A DNA stretch of 64,000 nucleotides from JAWKVD01 sp041398225 (GTDB lineage: Bacteria; Pseudomonadota; Alphaproteobacteria; Caulobacterales; Hyphomonadaceae), in assembly GCA_041398225.1 (NCBI GenBank), contig JAWKVD010000006.1:140625-204624 (forward strand). The letters run 5' to 3'. Within the stretch, counting starts at the first letter, position 1. Each line of letters opens with the position of its first letter. Positions 1 to 7,668 of the stretch are shown piece after piece. Both the position numbers and the translations under genes were made by a program. The notes beneath the pieces are model-generated. The model was not told where the DNA came from and searched no databases. It worked only from the letters and a program-made list of their open reading frames with translations.

Positions 1-488
1 CCGAAGCCCGCCTTCAGCTCGCCATCGCGGTTTCGCTGGAAAGCCGTCCGATGTCCGCCATGGACGCCTGGAACAGCGGCCTCGGAAAGAAGGGCCGTGA
101 ACTGGCCGAAGCGGTTCTGAAGGACGATCCGGACAACATCTACGCCAACGGGTTTCTCGCCGTCTGGCATGCCGAGGGGCGTCGGCGCGCTGGGGCGATG
201 GGGGCCGGTTTCATCGGCGCCAGTCTTCAGGAAGCGGAGCGGCGCTACGAACACGCAGCCGGCTTGGCGCCGGACGATGTCGGCGTGCACTGGCAATACG
301 CCCGCGCGCTGGTGGCGCTGGATTCCCGCCGTTTCGGCAAGAAGGCGGCCGTCATTCTGGAGCGGGCGATCGCGGCCCGCGCCGACGACCAGGTGGAGCT
401 GGTGATGCAGGCCCGCGCGCGCGAGCTGCTCGGCCTGTTGCGCGAGGATCGCCGCGAAGCCGAAACGCGCGCGCTCGAAATGCTCTAG
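1..488 (+). CDS. TPR-like protein, 5' end outside the window
   Basis: The reading frame is open from base 3 to the stop at 486-488 with no stop before the first Met at 51, so the gene almost certainly begins upstream of the window. The visible part is about 160 residues of alternating Ala/Leu/Arg-rich helices, with pieces such as AEAVLKDDPDNIYANGFLA and AAGLAPDDVGVHWQYARAL that look like tetratricopeptide repeats. Such repeats normally form a protein-binding scaffold. No catalytic motif is visible. It converges on the S24 regulator gene with only 3 bases between them. The partner and role cannot be told from the sequence. Confidence 0.75.
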   Translation, partial: EARLQLAIAVSLESRPMSAMDAWNSGLGKKGRELAEAVLKDDPDNIYANGFLAVWHAEGRRRAGAMGAGFIGASLQEAERRYEHAAGLAPDDVGVHWQYARALVALDSRRFGKKAAVILERAIAARADDQVELVMQARARELLGLLREDRREAETRALEML

Positions 489-491
489 CCG

Positions 492-1109
492 TTACTGGCT
501 CGCCCAAAGGATACGGGCGATCCATGCGATGTCGCGGCGCGGAAATTCGCGCGGCGGGTAGGCGGGGTTCAACGACAACAGCTCGACCACGCGGGAATTG
601 TTGCGCCCCAGCTCCTTCGCCAGCACTTCGCCGTGCACGGTCTTGGCCACCACCCGGTCGCCCTTCCTGACGGCGGCGCCGGGCGCGACCACGATGCGGT
701 CCCCGCGTCGATAGACGGGCTCCATGCTGTCCCCGGTCACTTCCAGCGCATAGACGGTTTCGGTTTCCACGCCGGGAAAGCGCACCTCTTCCCAGCCAGC
801 CCCGACGGGAAAGCCCGCATCGTCAAAATAACCGTCGCCGCCCGCCTTGGCCAAACCGATAAGCGGCGCCGTGCGCGTCGGCCGGCCTTCCGTGATGGCG
901 GCGAAATCCTCGAACGTCGCGTCCACCGCATCGAGCACTTTCGACAGGCTTTCCGTGGTCAACCATCGTGGAGAGCCGTCCGCATTGACCCGCTTCGACT
1001 TGTTGAAGGCGGTGGGGTCGAGACCGGCGCGCCGGGCGAGCCCCGACGCCGACAGACCGTTCCGTTCCGCCAGCCGGTCGATCGCTTTCCAGATGGCGGC
1101 GGGTCGCAT
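492..1109 (-). CDS. HTH-S24 (LexA/CI-like) transcriptional regulator
   Basis: This 205-residue protein has an N-terminal helix-turn-helix (about 5-70, including GLSASGLARRAGLDPTAFNK) and a C-terminal S24 peptidase domain. The serine of the GDSMEP motif is Ser128, the lysine is Lys165 in VLAKEL, and an Ala89-Gly90 bond in GLAKAGG sits where LexA/CI-type repressors self-cleave. The family represses its targets until RecA-stimulated or spontaneous autoproteolysis. It is not the housekeeping LexA, whose winged-helix N-terminus differs. A double dyad over its own promoter (1149-1182) suggests autoregulation. The start ATG lies about 32 nt downstream of the predicted transcription start. Confidence 0.88.
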   Translation of the reverse strand: MRPAAIWKAIDRLAERNGLSASGLARRAGLDPTAFNKSKRVNADGSPRWLTTESLSKVLDAVDATFEDFAAITEGRPTRTAPLIGLAKAGGDGYFDDAGFPVGAGWEEVRFPGVETETVYALEVTGDSMEPVYRRGDRIVVAPGAAVRKGDRVVAKTVHGEVLAKELGRNNSRVVELLSLNPAYPPREFPRRDIAWIARILWASQ

Positions 1110-1148
1110 GAAATCTCCCGATGCGTCGGCGTGAGAGTGCAGGAAGGC

Positions 1149-1177
1149 ATAGGAGGCAAAACCTATAGGAATGTCAA
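1149..1177 (-). promoter_or_regulatory. Sigma70-type promoter of the S24 regulator gene
   Basis: Read on the minus strand, a consensus -35 TTGACA (1177-1172) is followed after exactly 17 bp by TCCTAT (1154-1149) as -10. Both hexamers lie inside the double dyad, so bound repressor would block RNA polymerase. The predicted start is near 1141, giving a leader of about 32 nt. Confidence 0.65.
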
Positions 1178-1182
1178 CCTAT
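1149..1182. promoter_or_regulatory. Double-dyad operator of the S24 regulator
   Basis: Two identical dyads ATAGG-N8-CCTAT overlap through a central CCTATAGG. The half-sites are at 1149-1153, 1162-1166, 1165-1169 and 1178-1182, and the dyad centres are 16 bp apart. This is the layout expected for two dimers of a CI/LexA-like repressor binding side by side. It lies 40-73 bp upstream of the regulator start codon, so autorepression is the simplest inference. Confidence 0.75.
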
Positions 1183-1340
1183 CCGCCTTTCGCATTATTC
1201 ACGTTCAAAAGCGTCGCTCTCGAACAGCTCGCCGCAATCGCGCCGCCATTGGCCGAATAATCGCGGATGGACGTCGTTACCCATTTCTAAAGGAATTTAA
1301 TCAAACCTCTTGTAAAGCTGTGCTGGTAAGGTGTGCTCGA

Positions 1341-2087
1341 ATGGCCATCAGAGTATTGGGCGGCGTTGCGGCATTGGCGTTGTTTGGACACGCCGCCGCT
1401 CTCGCGGAAACGCCGCAACAAGGTCCTGTTCTTCCGCGTCCAACCATTTCGCTGGAACTGGTCGACGCGCCCCGCAGTCCGAGTCTGCGCGCCGATCTGA
1501 TGCGCGATCTCGTCCCCTCGAACATCACGCTCGACTTCAAGCCCGCGGCGCTTTCCGGCCCGGCCACCGCCGCGCGCTTTGAGCGGCTTGATCTGTCGAC
1601 GCCCGAACCGCTGCGCGGTCTGCGCAATCCGGGCGTCTCCGCCACCATGTCCCTGAGCGCCCCGGCGCACACCATACCGCTTGGCCTCGACCTCGAAGTC
1701 GCGCCGCGCGCCCGTTTCGAGGCCTCGCGGGAAGGTCTCAACCTCACGCGTCTGGGCGCCGAGATCCGGTTGGGGCAGGGCCTCTCCGACCGTGACCTGC
1801 GGAACTCCAACTCGCCGGCGCCCGCCTGGTATTTCTATGTCGGCGCTGACAATCAGGCCGTCGTGCTGAATGTGGCCGACCGCCAGAGCCTCAGCGGCGT
1901 CGTCCTGCGCGATCAGGTGACGGTCGGCGACGTTCAGGCCGGGCTCGCCTGGCGCGCCGGCTATGGCGGGCAGTGGTCGGTCGGTCTCATCGAGCGCAAG
2001 ACCCGCTTCAACGCGGATCTCCGGCGCGATCGCGACGTCTCGCGTCGCGAACGCTTCGTGGCCTTCAGTTTCACCCTCAAGCGTTAG
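1341..2087 (+). CDS. Exported protein of unknown function, possible outer-membrane beta-barrel
   Basis: A 248-residue product. The ATG at 1341 is chosen because it opens directly on a clear signal peptide (MAIRVLGGVAALALFGHAAALAE) with an Ala-x-Ala-like cleavage site. The same frame is open far upstream but only antisense to the S24 gene. The mature part has alternating polar/hydrophobic stretches, such as VGDVQAGLAWRAGYG and WSVGLIERKTRF, and ends FVAFSFTLKR with an aromatic-rich C-terminus. This is suggestive of an outer-membrane strand, but the evidence is weak. Its TAG stop overlaps the convergent TAA of the aldo/keto reductase gene (shared TTAG). Confidence 0.65.
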   Translation: MAIRVLGGVAALALFGHAAALAETPQQGPVLPRPTISLELVDAPRSPSLRADLMRDLVPSNITLDFKPAALSGPATAARFERLDLSTPEPLRGLRNPGVSATMSLSAPAHTIPLGLDLEVAPRARFEASREGLNLTRLGAEIRLGQGLSDRDLRNSNSPAPAWYFYVGADNQAVVLNVADRQSLSGVVLRDQVTVGDVQAGLAWRAGYGGQWSVGLIERKTRFNADLRRDRDVSRRERFVAFSFTLKR

Positions 2088-3076
2088 CCGTTGACGGCCT
2101 TCATCCCGCTTTCCTCGTAGCGTTCGCCTTGCACTTTGGCGGCGAGCGCATTGAGCCGTTCCGTCTGCTCGGCGCTAAGCTTCACATCGGCCGCGGCGAC
2201 GTTCGACTTGAGGTTTGCGAGCTTGGTCGTGCCGGGAATGGTGACGACATTGTCCGCGCGGGCGAGCACCCAGGCGAGCGCGACCTGTCCGGCGGTCGCG
2301 CCGGCCTCGTTCGCCACGGTCTCGATCTCACGAACGAGGGCAAGGTTGTTGTCGTAGGCCTCGCCCTGGAAACGCGGAGACATCATCGGGCGGAAATCCG
2401 GACCCTCCGGCTTCCAGTCTTTCCCGAAAGCGCCGGTCAGCATCCCGCGCCCAAGGGGAGAATAGGCCACAAGCGTCGCGCCGACGTCCTTGCAGGCGTC
2501 GAGCACGCCGTCATCTTCGACAAAGCGGGTGAAGATCGAGAACTCGGATTGAACCGCGGCGATGGGGTGGACCTTGGCGGCCGCCCGCAACGTATCGGCG
2601 GTGACTTCAGACAGGCCGATGGCTTTGACTTTCCCGGCCTTCACGAACTTCGCCATCGTCTCCACGGCCTCTTCGATCGGGCGCGAGAAGTCCCTGCGGT
2701 GCAGATACCAGAGGTCGACATGATCGGTGCGAAGATACCGCAGAGAGTTCTCCAGCGCCCGCGTCGCGTTTTCTTCCGAAGCGTCGGGCGGAAGACGTTT
2801 TTGCGCGACCATGTCGATCTTTGGACCGAACTTCGTCGCGATGAACACCTTGTCCCGCCGGTCATGGAACGCCGCGCCGAGCTGTCGCTCGTTCACGCCC
2901 ATGCCGTACAGTTCGGCCGTATCGAAGTGGTCGACGCCAAGATCCATCGCGGCGTGCAACAGGTTTACGGCGTCCGCTTCTTCCATGGGCGCACCATAGA
3001 AGGCGGCCATCCCCATGCAGCCAAGACCGATAGCGTTCACTTCCGGACCGTTGCGTCCGATCGACCTGCGGATCAT
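2084..3076 (-). CDS. Aldo/keto reductase
   Basis: This 330-residue NAD(P)H-dependent oxidoreductase has the AKR TIM-barrel fold. Visible family marks are the N-terminal RSIGRNGPEVNAIGLGCMGM, the DTAELYG segment holding the catalytic Asp and Tyr, KVFIATKFG with the catalytic Lys, VDLWYLHRRD with the catalytic His, and an SPLGRGMLTG-type cofactor segment. It resembles the YakC/IolS-like branch that reduces aldehydes or ketones; the substrate is not predictable. The start at 3076 has a GGAGG Shine-Dalgarno 7 nt upstream. An upstream in-frame codon at 3112 would put the start inside the palindromic operator and is rejected. It lies downstream of a TetR gene on the same strand. Confidence 0.9.
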   Translation of the reverse strand: MIRRSIGRNGPEVNAIGLGCMGMAAFYGAPMEEADAVNLLHAAMDLGVDHFDTAELYGMGVNERQLGAAFHDRRDKVFIATKFGPKIDMVAQKRLPPDASEENATRALENSLRYLRTDHVDLWYLHRRDFSRPIEEAVETMAKFVKAGKVKAIGLSEVTADTLRAAAKVHPIAAVQSEFSIFTRFVEDDGVLDACKDVGATLVAYSPLGRGMLTGAFGKDWKPEGPDFRPMMSPRFQGEAYDNNLALVREIETVANEAGATAGQVALAWVLARADNVVTIPGTTKLANLKSNVAAADVKLSAEQTERLNALAAKVQGERYEESGMKAVNG

Positions 3077-3096
3077 GGGAGCCTCCAATGCTTGAT

Positions 3097-3112
3097 GTGA
3101 GCGTTCACTCAC
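3097..3112. promoter_or_regulatory. Palindromic operator between tetR and the aldo/keto reductase gene
   Basis: GTGAG-N6-CTCAC is a perfect inverted repeat, within TGAGCGTTCACTCA, located 20 bp upstream of the reductase start codon in the 75-bp gap after the TetR gene. Its size and symmetry fit a TetR-family dimer site. The adjacent TetR protein is the obvious candidate binder (inference). Confidence 0.6.
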
Positions 3113-3151
3113 GTAGGCGCGGAGGCGCCCGATGTCAACGACGCCCGTGTA

Positions 3152-3727
3152 TCAGTCTTGCGAGCGCCAGCCGGCGAGGACGGCTTCCGCGGCGGCGTTC
3201 AGCTCCGCGTCGGTCCAGCGCCGCCCTTTCAACTCCGATTTGAGCAGGGAGCTGATCGGCGCGAGGAACAGATTACCCAGAAGATCGGCCGGAAGCTTGC
3301 GAAAGTCCCCCGATGCGACGCCGTCGCGGCGCAGATCGGTGACCATCTTGCCGATGGCGCGGGCCGCTTCGCCGCCTTCCTTTTTCTCGAGGCCGGACTC
3401 GGCGAAGCGCATCCCGAACAGGAACGCGTCCGGGTCTTCGCGGTAGGCGTCGTAGATCGCGCGCCACATCCGCTTCAGCCGGTCTGGAGGCGGCAGGCTG
3501 GTGTCCACGCCCTCGGCGGCCTGAATGAACACGCGGTTCTTCATGTCGCGATAGGCTGCGATCAGCAATTCGTCCTTGGACGGGAAATGCCGGTACAGAG
3601 TGCCCTCGGCAACGCCCGCGCGATCCGCGATCGCGGCAGTGGTGGCGGCGGCGAGCCCTTCACGTGCAGCGATTGAGGTGGCGGCGCGCACAAGGCGCTC
3701 GCGCGTGGAGAGGACAGGCGTCGACAT
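3152..3727 (-). CDS. TetR family transcriptional regulator
   Basis: A 191-residue protein with a canonical TetR N-terminal DNA-binding domain (about 8-55). The pattern ...RAATSIAAREG...TTAAIADRAGVAEGTLYRHFPSKDEL matches the helix-turn-helix and following YxHFxxKxEL signature. The all-helical C-terminal ligand domain (about 70-190) is not diagnostic of a ligand. It is transcribed toward the aldo/keto reductase gene, with a palindromic operator in the gap, so local repression relieved by an aldehyde, quinone or similar compound is a reasonable inference. Confidence 0.9.
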   Translation of the reverse strand: MSTPVLSTRERLVRAATSIAAREGLAAATTAAIADRAGVAEGTLYRHFPSKDELLIAAYRDMKNRVFIQAAEGVDTSLPPPDRLKRMWRAIYDAYREDPDAFLFGMRFAESGLEKKEGGEAARAIGKMVTDLRRDGVASGDFRKLPADLLGNLFLAPISSLLKSELKGRRWTDAELNAAAEAVLAGWRSQD

Positions 3728-3847
3728 GCCCCACTAACCGCCCTGCGAAGTCAGCGATGTCAAGCACATACGCCCGGGCCTGCTGCATCGGTCGCATGGC
3801 TCGCTCCGCGCTTGCGTCTGGCGGCGTCTGAACGCTAACCACAGGGC

Positions 3848-4219
3848 ATGGACACGAAAATCTACAAGGTGGTGACGGCGGAACAATGGGCGGAGGCCCA
3901 GGCGGGCGCGCCGGTCCGGGCGCCGGTCGACGTGGCCGACGGCTATGTCCACTTCTCGACGGCGGCGCAACTTCAGGAGACGCTCGACAAATGGTTCAGA
4001 GGGCTCGACGGCTGCGTTCTCGTCGAGTTCTCAGCCGACGACTTCTCAGCGGATCTGAAGTGGGAGCCCTCGCGTGGCGGTCAGTTGTTTCCGCATGTTT
4101 ATGGCCTCGTCAGCGCCCGGCTGGCCGCAGCCGTCTGGTCGCTTGAACTTGGTCCCGAAGGCGCGCCTCTGGCCCCCGCTGAAGTGGTCGGCGATCGTTC
4201 AGGGGGTGATGTCTCTTGA
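3848..4219 (+). CDS. DUF952 family protein
   Basis: A 123-residue cytoplasmic protein matching the DUF952 pattern: an N-terminal IYKVVTAEQWAEA, the conserved DGYVHFSTAAQLQETL with its His-Phe-Ser, and a later FPHVYG. The biochemical function of the family is not known. Its stop TGA overlaps the TTG start of pyrD (TTGA), so the two are translationally coupled. DUF952-pyrD adjacency recurs in alphaproteobacteria, which suggests co-expression rather than a proven role in pyrimidine synthesis. Confidence 0.85.
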   Translation: MDTKIYKVVTAEQWAEAQAGAPVRAPVDVADGYVHFSTAAQLQETLDKWFRGLDGCVLVEFSADDFSADLKWEPSRGGQLFPHVYGLVSARLAAAVWSLELGPEGAPLAPAEVVGDRSGGDVS

Positions 4220-5286
4220 GCCTGTTCGATCTCGCCGCGCGCGCCGCGCGCCTCTTGCCTCCGGAAAGCGCGCATCGCGCGACCGTGCGCGCGCTCAGCA
4301 AAGGCCTCGGGCCGGCGCATCCGCCGCAAGACGACCCCCGGCTCGCCGTGACGCTGAAGCGCGCGGGCTTGCCGCTCCCCAACCCCATCGGATTGGCCGC
4401 CGGCTTCGACAAGAACGCGGAGACCATTCGCGCCATGCTCGGCTTCGGGTTCGGCTTTGTCGAATGCGGAACGGTCACGCCGCGTGCGCAGCCCGGAAAT
4501 CCGCGCCCCCGGCTCTTCCGGCTCGAAGAAGATCGCGCCGTCATCAACCGCATGGGCTTCAACAATGAGGGGCTGGGTCCCTTCGTTGCGCGACTGCAGG
4601 CGTATGATGGCGGCGGCGTCGTCGGTGCCAATGTCGGAGCCAACAAGGATAGCGTCGATCGCGTCGCCGACTACGAAACCGGCGTAAGGGCCGTCTGGCC
4701 CCACTGCGCCTACATCACGGTGAACATCTCATCACCCAACACGCCCGGTCTGCGCGGGCTGCAGGACAAGGGCGCGCTTGAGGAATTGCTCGCTCGTGTG
4801 AAAGCCGCCGGGGCTGCGATGGAAGCCGAGCATGGCGCCCGCCCCATCTTTCTGAAGGTCGCGCCGGATCTCGACGACCGGTCCGTGCATGACATCGCCG
4901 CTGTTGCGATCGAGTCCGGCGCGCTGTGCGGTCTCATCGTCTCCAACACCACGCTCGATCGCGCGCACACGCTCATCAGCGAGCATGCGGGAGAGCAGGG
5001 CGGCCTCTCGGGCGCGCCCTTGATGGAGAAATCGACCTTGGTGCTGCGCCAGTTCGCGGAGTCTCTGGCCGGAAGGCTCGACCTCATCGGCGCCGGAGGC
5101 GTCGGGTCCGCCTCGGATGTGCTGCGCAAGCTGCGCGCGGGCGCCGATGCTGTGCAGCTCTATTCCATGATGGTGTTCGAGGGGCCGGGTCTGGTCGGCC
5201 GCATCAAGCGCGAATTGCTTGAGATGATGGACCGCACGCAGGCGAACAACCTTGAGGAGCTGAAGGCCGCGCACGACGCAGCCTGA
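4216..5286 (+). CDS. pyrD: Dihydroorotate dehydrogenase (quinone), class 2
   Basis: A 356-residue flavoprotein that oxidises dihydroorotate to orotate using membrane quinone, the fourth step of UMP synthesis. Diagnostic segments are NPIGLAAGFDKNAE, GFVECGTVTPRAQPGNPRPR, NRMGFNNEG, NISSPNTPGLRGLQ, which carries the class-2 catalytic serine, and LIGAGGVGSASDVLRKLRAG for FMN phosphate binding. The N-terminal helices (LFDLAARAARLLPPESAHR) form the membrane and quinone-binding extension typical of class 2. The start codon is TTG, overlapping the DUF952 stop. A strong terminator hairpin follows at 5315. Confidence 0.97.
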   Translation: MSLFDLAARAARLLPPESAHRATVRALSKGLGPAHPPQDDPRLAVTLKRAGLPLPNPIGLAAGFDKNAETIRAMLGFGFGFVECGTVTPRAQPGNPRPRLFRLEEDRAVINRMGFNNEGLGPFVARLQAYDGGGVVGANVGANKDSVDRVADYETGVRAVWPHCAYITVNISSPNTPGLRGLQDKGALEELLARVKAAGAAMEAEHGARPIFLKVAPDLDDRSVHDIAAVAIESGALCGLIVSNTTLDRAHTLISEHAGEQGGLSGAPLMEKSTLVLRQFAESLAGRLDLIGAGGVGSASDVLRKLRAGADAVQLYSMMVFEGPGLVGRIKRELLEMMDRTQANNLEELKAAHDAA

Positions 5287-5314
5287 TCGTCCGGCTGCCG
5301 CGCTCCAAAAGAAT

Positions 5315-5347
5315 AAGGGCCGGACCAGGGGGTTTGGTCCGGCCCTT
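5315..5347. terminator. Bidirectional terminator between pyrD and urcA
   Basis: A perfect 13-bp stem AAGGGCCGGACCA / TGGTCCGGCCCTT closes a 7-nt loop. On the minus strand the stem is followed by TTATTCTTTT, a good U-tract, so it best serves the urcA gene. On the plus strand it follows pyrD by 28 bp. Confidence 0.8.
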
Positions 5348-5370
5348 CGCTCGGCGGTTTAGGCGGAGGG

Positions 5371-5727
5371 TCAGCCCGCCGAACGAGTCTCGTAGGCGTC
5401 CGCGAGCGCGCGCGAACCGATCTTGCCGACCGCGCTCTCGAGCGTTTCTTGCACGCAGTCGTTCGCCATTCTGCGCTCAGCCAGCGTCACCCGGCTCGTG
5501 CCGACGCATTGGCGGGTCACGGCGCTTTCCAGCCGCTCAAGCATCTGGTCAGCCGTGTCGGCCGACTTCAGCTCGGAGGGAGCGTAGTGGAAGTTGAACT
5601 CGAAGTTCTCTTCCGCCGCCTGGGGCACGTCTGCGAACGCGCTGGAAGGCGTGAAGGCCAGCATGGCGCAGGCGCCGAGCATGGCTGCGGAGATGGTGAG
5701 GCTGGAGCTGGTTTTTATGAGTTTCAT
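5371..5727 (-). CDS. UrcA family exported protein
   Basis: A 118-residue small secreted protein. A signal peptide (MKLIKTSSSLTISAAMLGAC...AFA) precedes a UrcA-type domain: a central paired-helix region with ALESAVTRQCV-like spacing and two cysteines (in RQCVGTSR and NDCVQETL) that probably form a disulfide. UrcA proteins are abundant in Caulobacterales and Sphingomonadales and their function is unknown. A second family member lies 290 bp upstream on the same strand. A T-rich stem terminator follows, and a possible promoter lies at 5841-5869. Confidence 0.82.
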   Translation of the reverse strand: MKLIKTSSSLTISAAMLGACAMLAFTPSSAFADVPQAAEENFEFNFHYAPSELKSADTADQMLERLESAVTRQCVGTSRVTLAERRMANDCVQETLESAVGKIGSRALADAYETRSAG

Positions 5728-5840
5728 TGTCGTTGCCCTTATTTTTCTTTTTCTTGGTCGTATCAGCCTGCAGGTGGCCGGTCTTTGTGCCCGCCGGTCT
5801 GTGCCCTGTCGGGCGCGCCGGCCTTGTCTGCAGTGAGTTC

Positions 5841-5869
5841 GATTTATCGAATAGCGATATTATCGTCAA
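5841..5869 (-). promoter_or_regulatory. Possible promoter of the first urcA gene
   Basis: On the minus strand TTGACG (5869-5864) and TAAATC (5846-5841) are separated by 17 bp in an AT-rich patch. The leader would be about 105 nt. The -10 match is only fair. Confidence 0.35.
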
Positions 5870-5946
5870 TCGATAATTTCATGACAGATGCAGGCCGTTG
5901 TCTCGCAAGGGAAATCGGTTCCGTTGCGCCGCCGGGAAAACGAAAA

Positions 5947-5970
5947 CGCCCGAGGCGGATGCCCCGGGCG
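5947..5970 (-). terminator. Terminator of the second urcA gene
   Basis: A 10-bp stem CGCCCGAGGC / GCCCCGGGCG with one mismatch and a 4-nt loop. On the minus strand it is followed by TTTTCGTTTTCC. It lies 44 bp downstream of the UrcA stop at 6015. Confidence 0.7.
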
Positions 5971-6014
5971 CGTCGATCCGGCGATGGTGAGTCGCCGGGG
6001 GATTCGGGTTGCGG

Positions 6015-6347
6015 CTACTTGGCGTCCGCGAGCGCCAGCTCCTGTTTCGCATTGGCCTTGCCGGCGAAAAGCCCGGTCGGCTCGATCCGCGCAACTTCCT
6101 TGGACGTGGCCTCGACACACTCGTTGAACACGAACACGTTCACGCCGACGACGGGGGTGGCCTCCCGGCGGCAGACGTCGCGGATCGCGCGAACGAGGTC
6201 TTGCCGATAGGCTGCCGCGACAGCCGGATCAGAGAGGTTCTCGGGAATGACGACTTCGACCGTCGGTTGTTCGGCAACAGCCGGCAGGCTGACGCAGCCA
6301 AGGCAGGCGCCGAGGACGAAAGCAGACTTGATGATGAGCTTTTTCAT
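6015..6347 (-). CDS. UrcA family exported protein (second copy)
   Basis: A 110-residue secreted protein with a signal peptide (MKKLIIKSAFVLGACLGCVSLPAVA) followed by a UrcA-like domain. The spacing RQDLVRAIRDVCRREA...NECVEATSKEVARI places two cysteines as in its neighbour. Sequence identity to the first UrcA gene is low, so this is an old duplication or independent recruitment rather than a recent tandem copy. A GGAG Shine-Dalgarno precedes the ATG. It has its own terminator, so the two genes need not be one transcript. The function is unknown. Confidence 0.75.
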   Translation of the reverse strand: MKKLIIKSAFVLGACLGCVSLPAVAEQPTVEVVIPENLSDPAVAAAYRQDLVRAIRDVCRREATPVVGVNVFVFNECVEATSKEVARIEPTGLFAGKANAKQELALADAK

Positions 6348-6674
6348 GGTGCAACTCCGGGTTTTGTTGATGGAACTCGCTCAACAGACCTTCGGTGCGT
6401 TTCCCGGCCGCGCCCGGCGCTGTCCGCCGCGTCTGCAACCTGAGTCGATCGTTATGCGGCGCCGCAGCATTTTCAAGTGACCTAACGTTAAGTTTCCAGA
6501 GAATGACAAAAACAGCTGTAAAAACAGCATCAAGTACGACCCGCCCAAACATCCCTGACCACAAGCGGGCGCCGTAATGTTGCGATGCACAAAAACCGGG
6601 CGAGGTCTCGCACCGGCCATGTCGGCGAGCGCGACCGGCCAGGAAAAGCGGGCGGCGGCCGGTGGGGCGAGCGT
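6348..6674. other. Divergent intergenic region between urcA and a quinone reductase gene
   Basis: A 327-bp region with no convincing gene. It holds an AT-rich patch (about 6470-6540) with an 8-bp palindrome TAACGTTA and a run AAAAACAGCTGTAAAAACAG. This is the probable location of the divergent promoters. On the minus strand TTGAAA-16-TAACGA near 6450-6478 is a weak candidate promoter for urcA. Confidence 0.4.
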
Positions 6675-7655
6675 ATGAGGGCGCTCGTTTGCGCGCGCCT
6701 GGCCGACGATTTCTCGGCCCTGGGCCTGGAGGATCGCCCCGATCCCGTGGCGGGCAGGGGCGAGGTGGTTGTCCGTATCGAGGCCGCCAGCCTCAATTTT
6801 CCGGACCTGCTGATGCTGAAGGGCGGATACCAGTTCAAGCCCGAGCCGCCCTTCATACCCGGGATGGACTTCGCGGGCCGCGTCGAGACCGTCGGCGAGG
6901 GCGTCAGCGATCTGAAGCCGGGCGACCGGGTCGCCGGCGGCGACAAGACGGGCGCATTCGCGCAGCTCAAGGCGGTCGCCGCCGAGGGCCTCAGCCGCAT
7001 TCCCGATGCGATGCCGTTCACCGCCGCTGCGGCCTATCCGGCGGCCTACACCACCGGGCACGTCGCTCTTATAAATCGCGCGGGGCTCAAAGCGGGCGAG
7101 ACGCTGCTTGTGCATGGCGCCAGCGGCGGCGTCGGCATGGCGGCGATCGACATCGGGCGGCTTCTTGGCGCGCGCGTCATCGCGGTCACCGCTTCTCCGG
7201 ACAAGGTCCCGGCCTTGAAAGCCGCCGGAGCGGACGAGGCGCTGGTGATCGGCGATACGCTGCGCGAACAGGTTCTGGACCTGACAGGCGGGCGTGGCGT
7301 TGACGTCGTATTCGATCCTGTCGGCGGCGACGCGTTCGAGATCTCGATGCGATGCCTGGCCTTCGGCGGCCGTCTACTGGTGGTCGGTTTCGCGGGCGGT
7401 CGCGTGCCGGACGTGAAGGTGAATCACATCCTCATCAAGGGCGTGTCCGTGCTGGGCGTTCGCGCCGGAGAATATGGCCGGCGCTTTCCGGAAGAAGGCC
7501 GGAAGGTGCGCGAGACCATCTGGCGCTGGGCGGAAGAGGGGCGAACCCGCCCCGTCATCCACGCCGAGCATCCGCTCGAGGATTGGCGATCAGCGTTCGA
7601 GGCGATGCGCGACCGCAAGCTGGTCGGCAAGGTCATCCTGCGGCCGGGCGGCTAG
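6675..7655 (+). CDS. Zinc-independent NADPH:quinone oxidoreductase family protein
   Basis: A 326-residue member of the medium-chain dehydrogenase/reductase superfamily, quinone reductase branch. A GroES-like N-terminal half contains SLNFPDLLMLKGGYQ and PFIPGMDFAGRV. The Rossmann half starts at LLVHGASGGVGMAAIDIGR, a classic AxxGGVG nucleotide loop. The cysteine and histidine zinc ligands of alcohol dehydrogenases are absent, as usual for this branch. It probably carries out NADPH-dependent reduction of quinones or enones. The ATG at 6675 is preferred because the protein then begins at the conserved MRALVC; the upstream Met at 6585 adds an Arg-rich stretch with no family match. Confidence 0.9.
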   Translation: MRALVCARLADDFSALGLEDRPDPVAGRGEVVVRIEAASLNFPDLLMLKGGYQFKPEPPFIPGMDFAGRVETVGEGVSDLKPGDRVAGGDKTGAFAQLKAVAAEGLSRIPDAMPFTAAAAYPAAYTTGHVALINRAGLKAGETLLVHGASGGVGMAAIDIGRLLGARVIAVTASPDKVPALKAAGADEALVIGDTLREQVLDLTGGRGVDVVFDPVGGDAFEISMRCLAFGGRLLVVGFAGGRVPDVKVNHILIKGVSVLGVRAGEYGRRFPEEGRKVRETIWRWAEEGRTRPVIHAEHPLEDWRSAFEAMRDRKLVGKVILRPGG

Positions 7656-7668
7656 CGCCGCGACCGGC

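Noticed and set aside
633..1340. A long upstream extension of the exported protein at 1341
   Set aside because: It runs antisense to the S24 gene and the signal peptide begins only at 1341.
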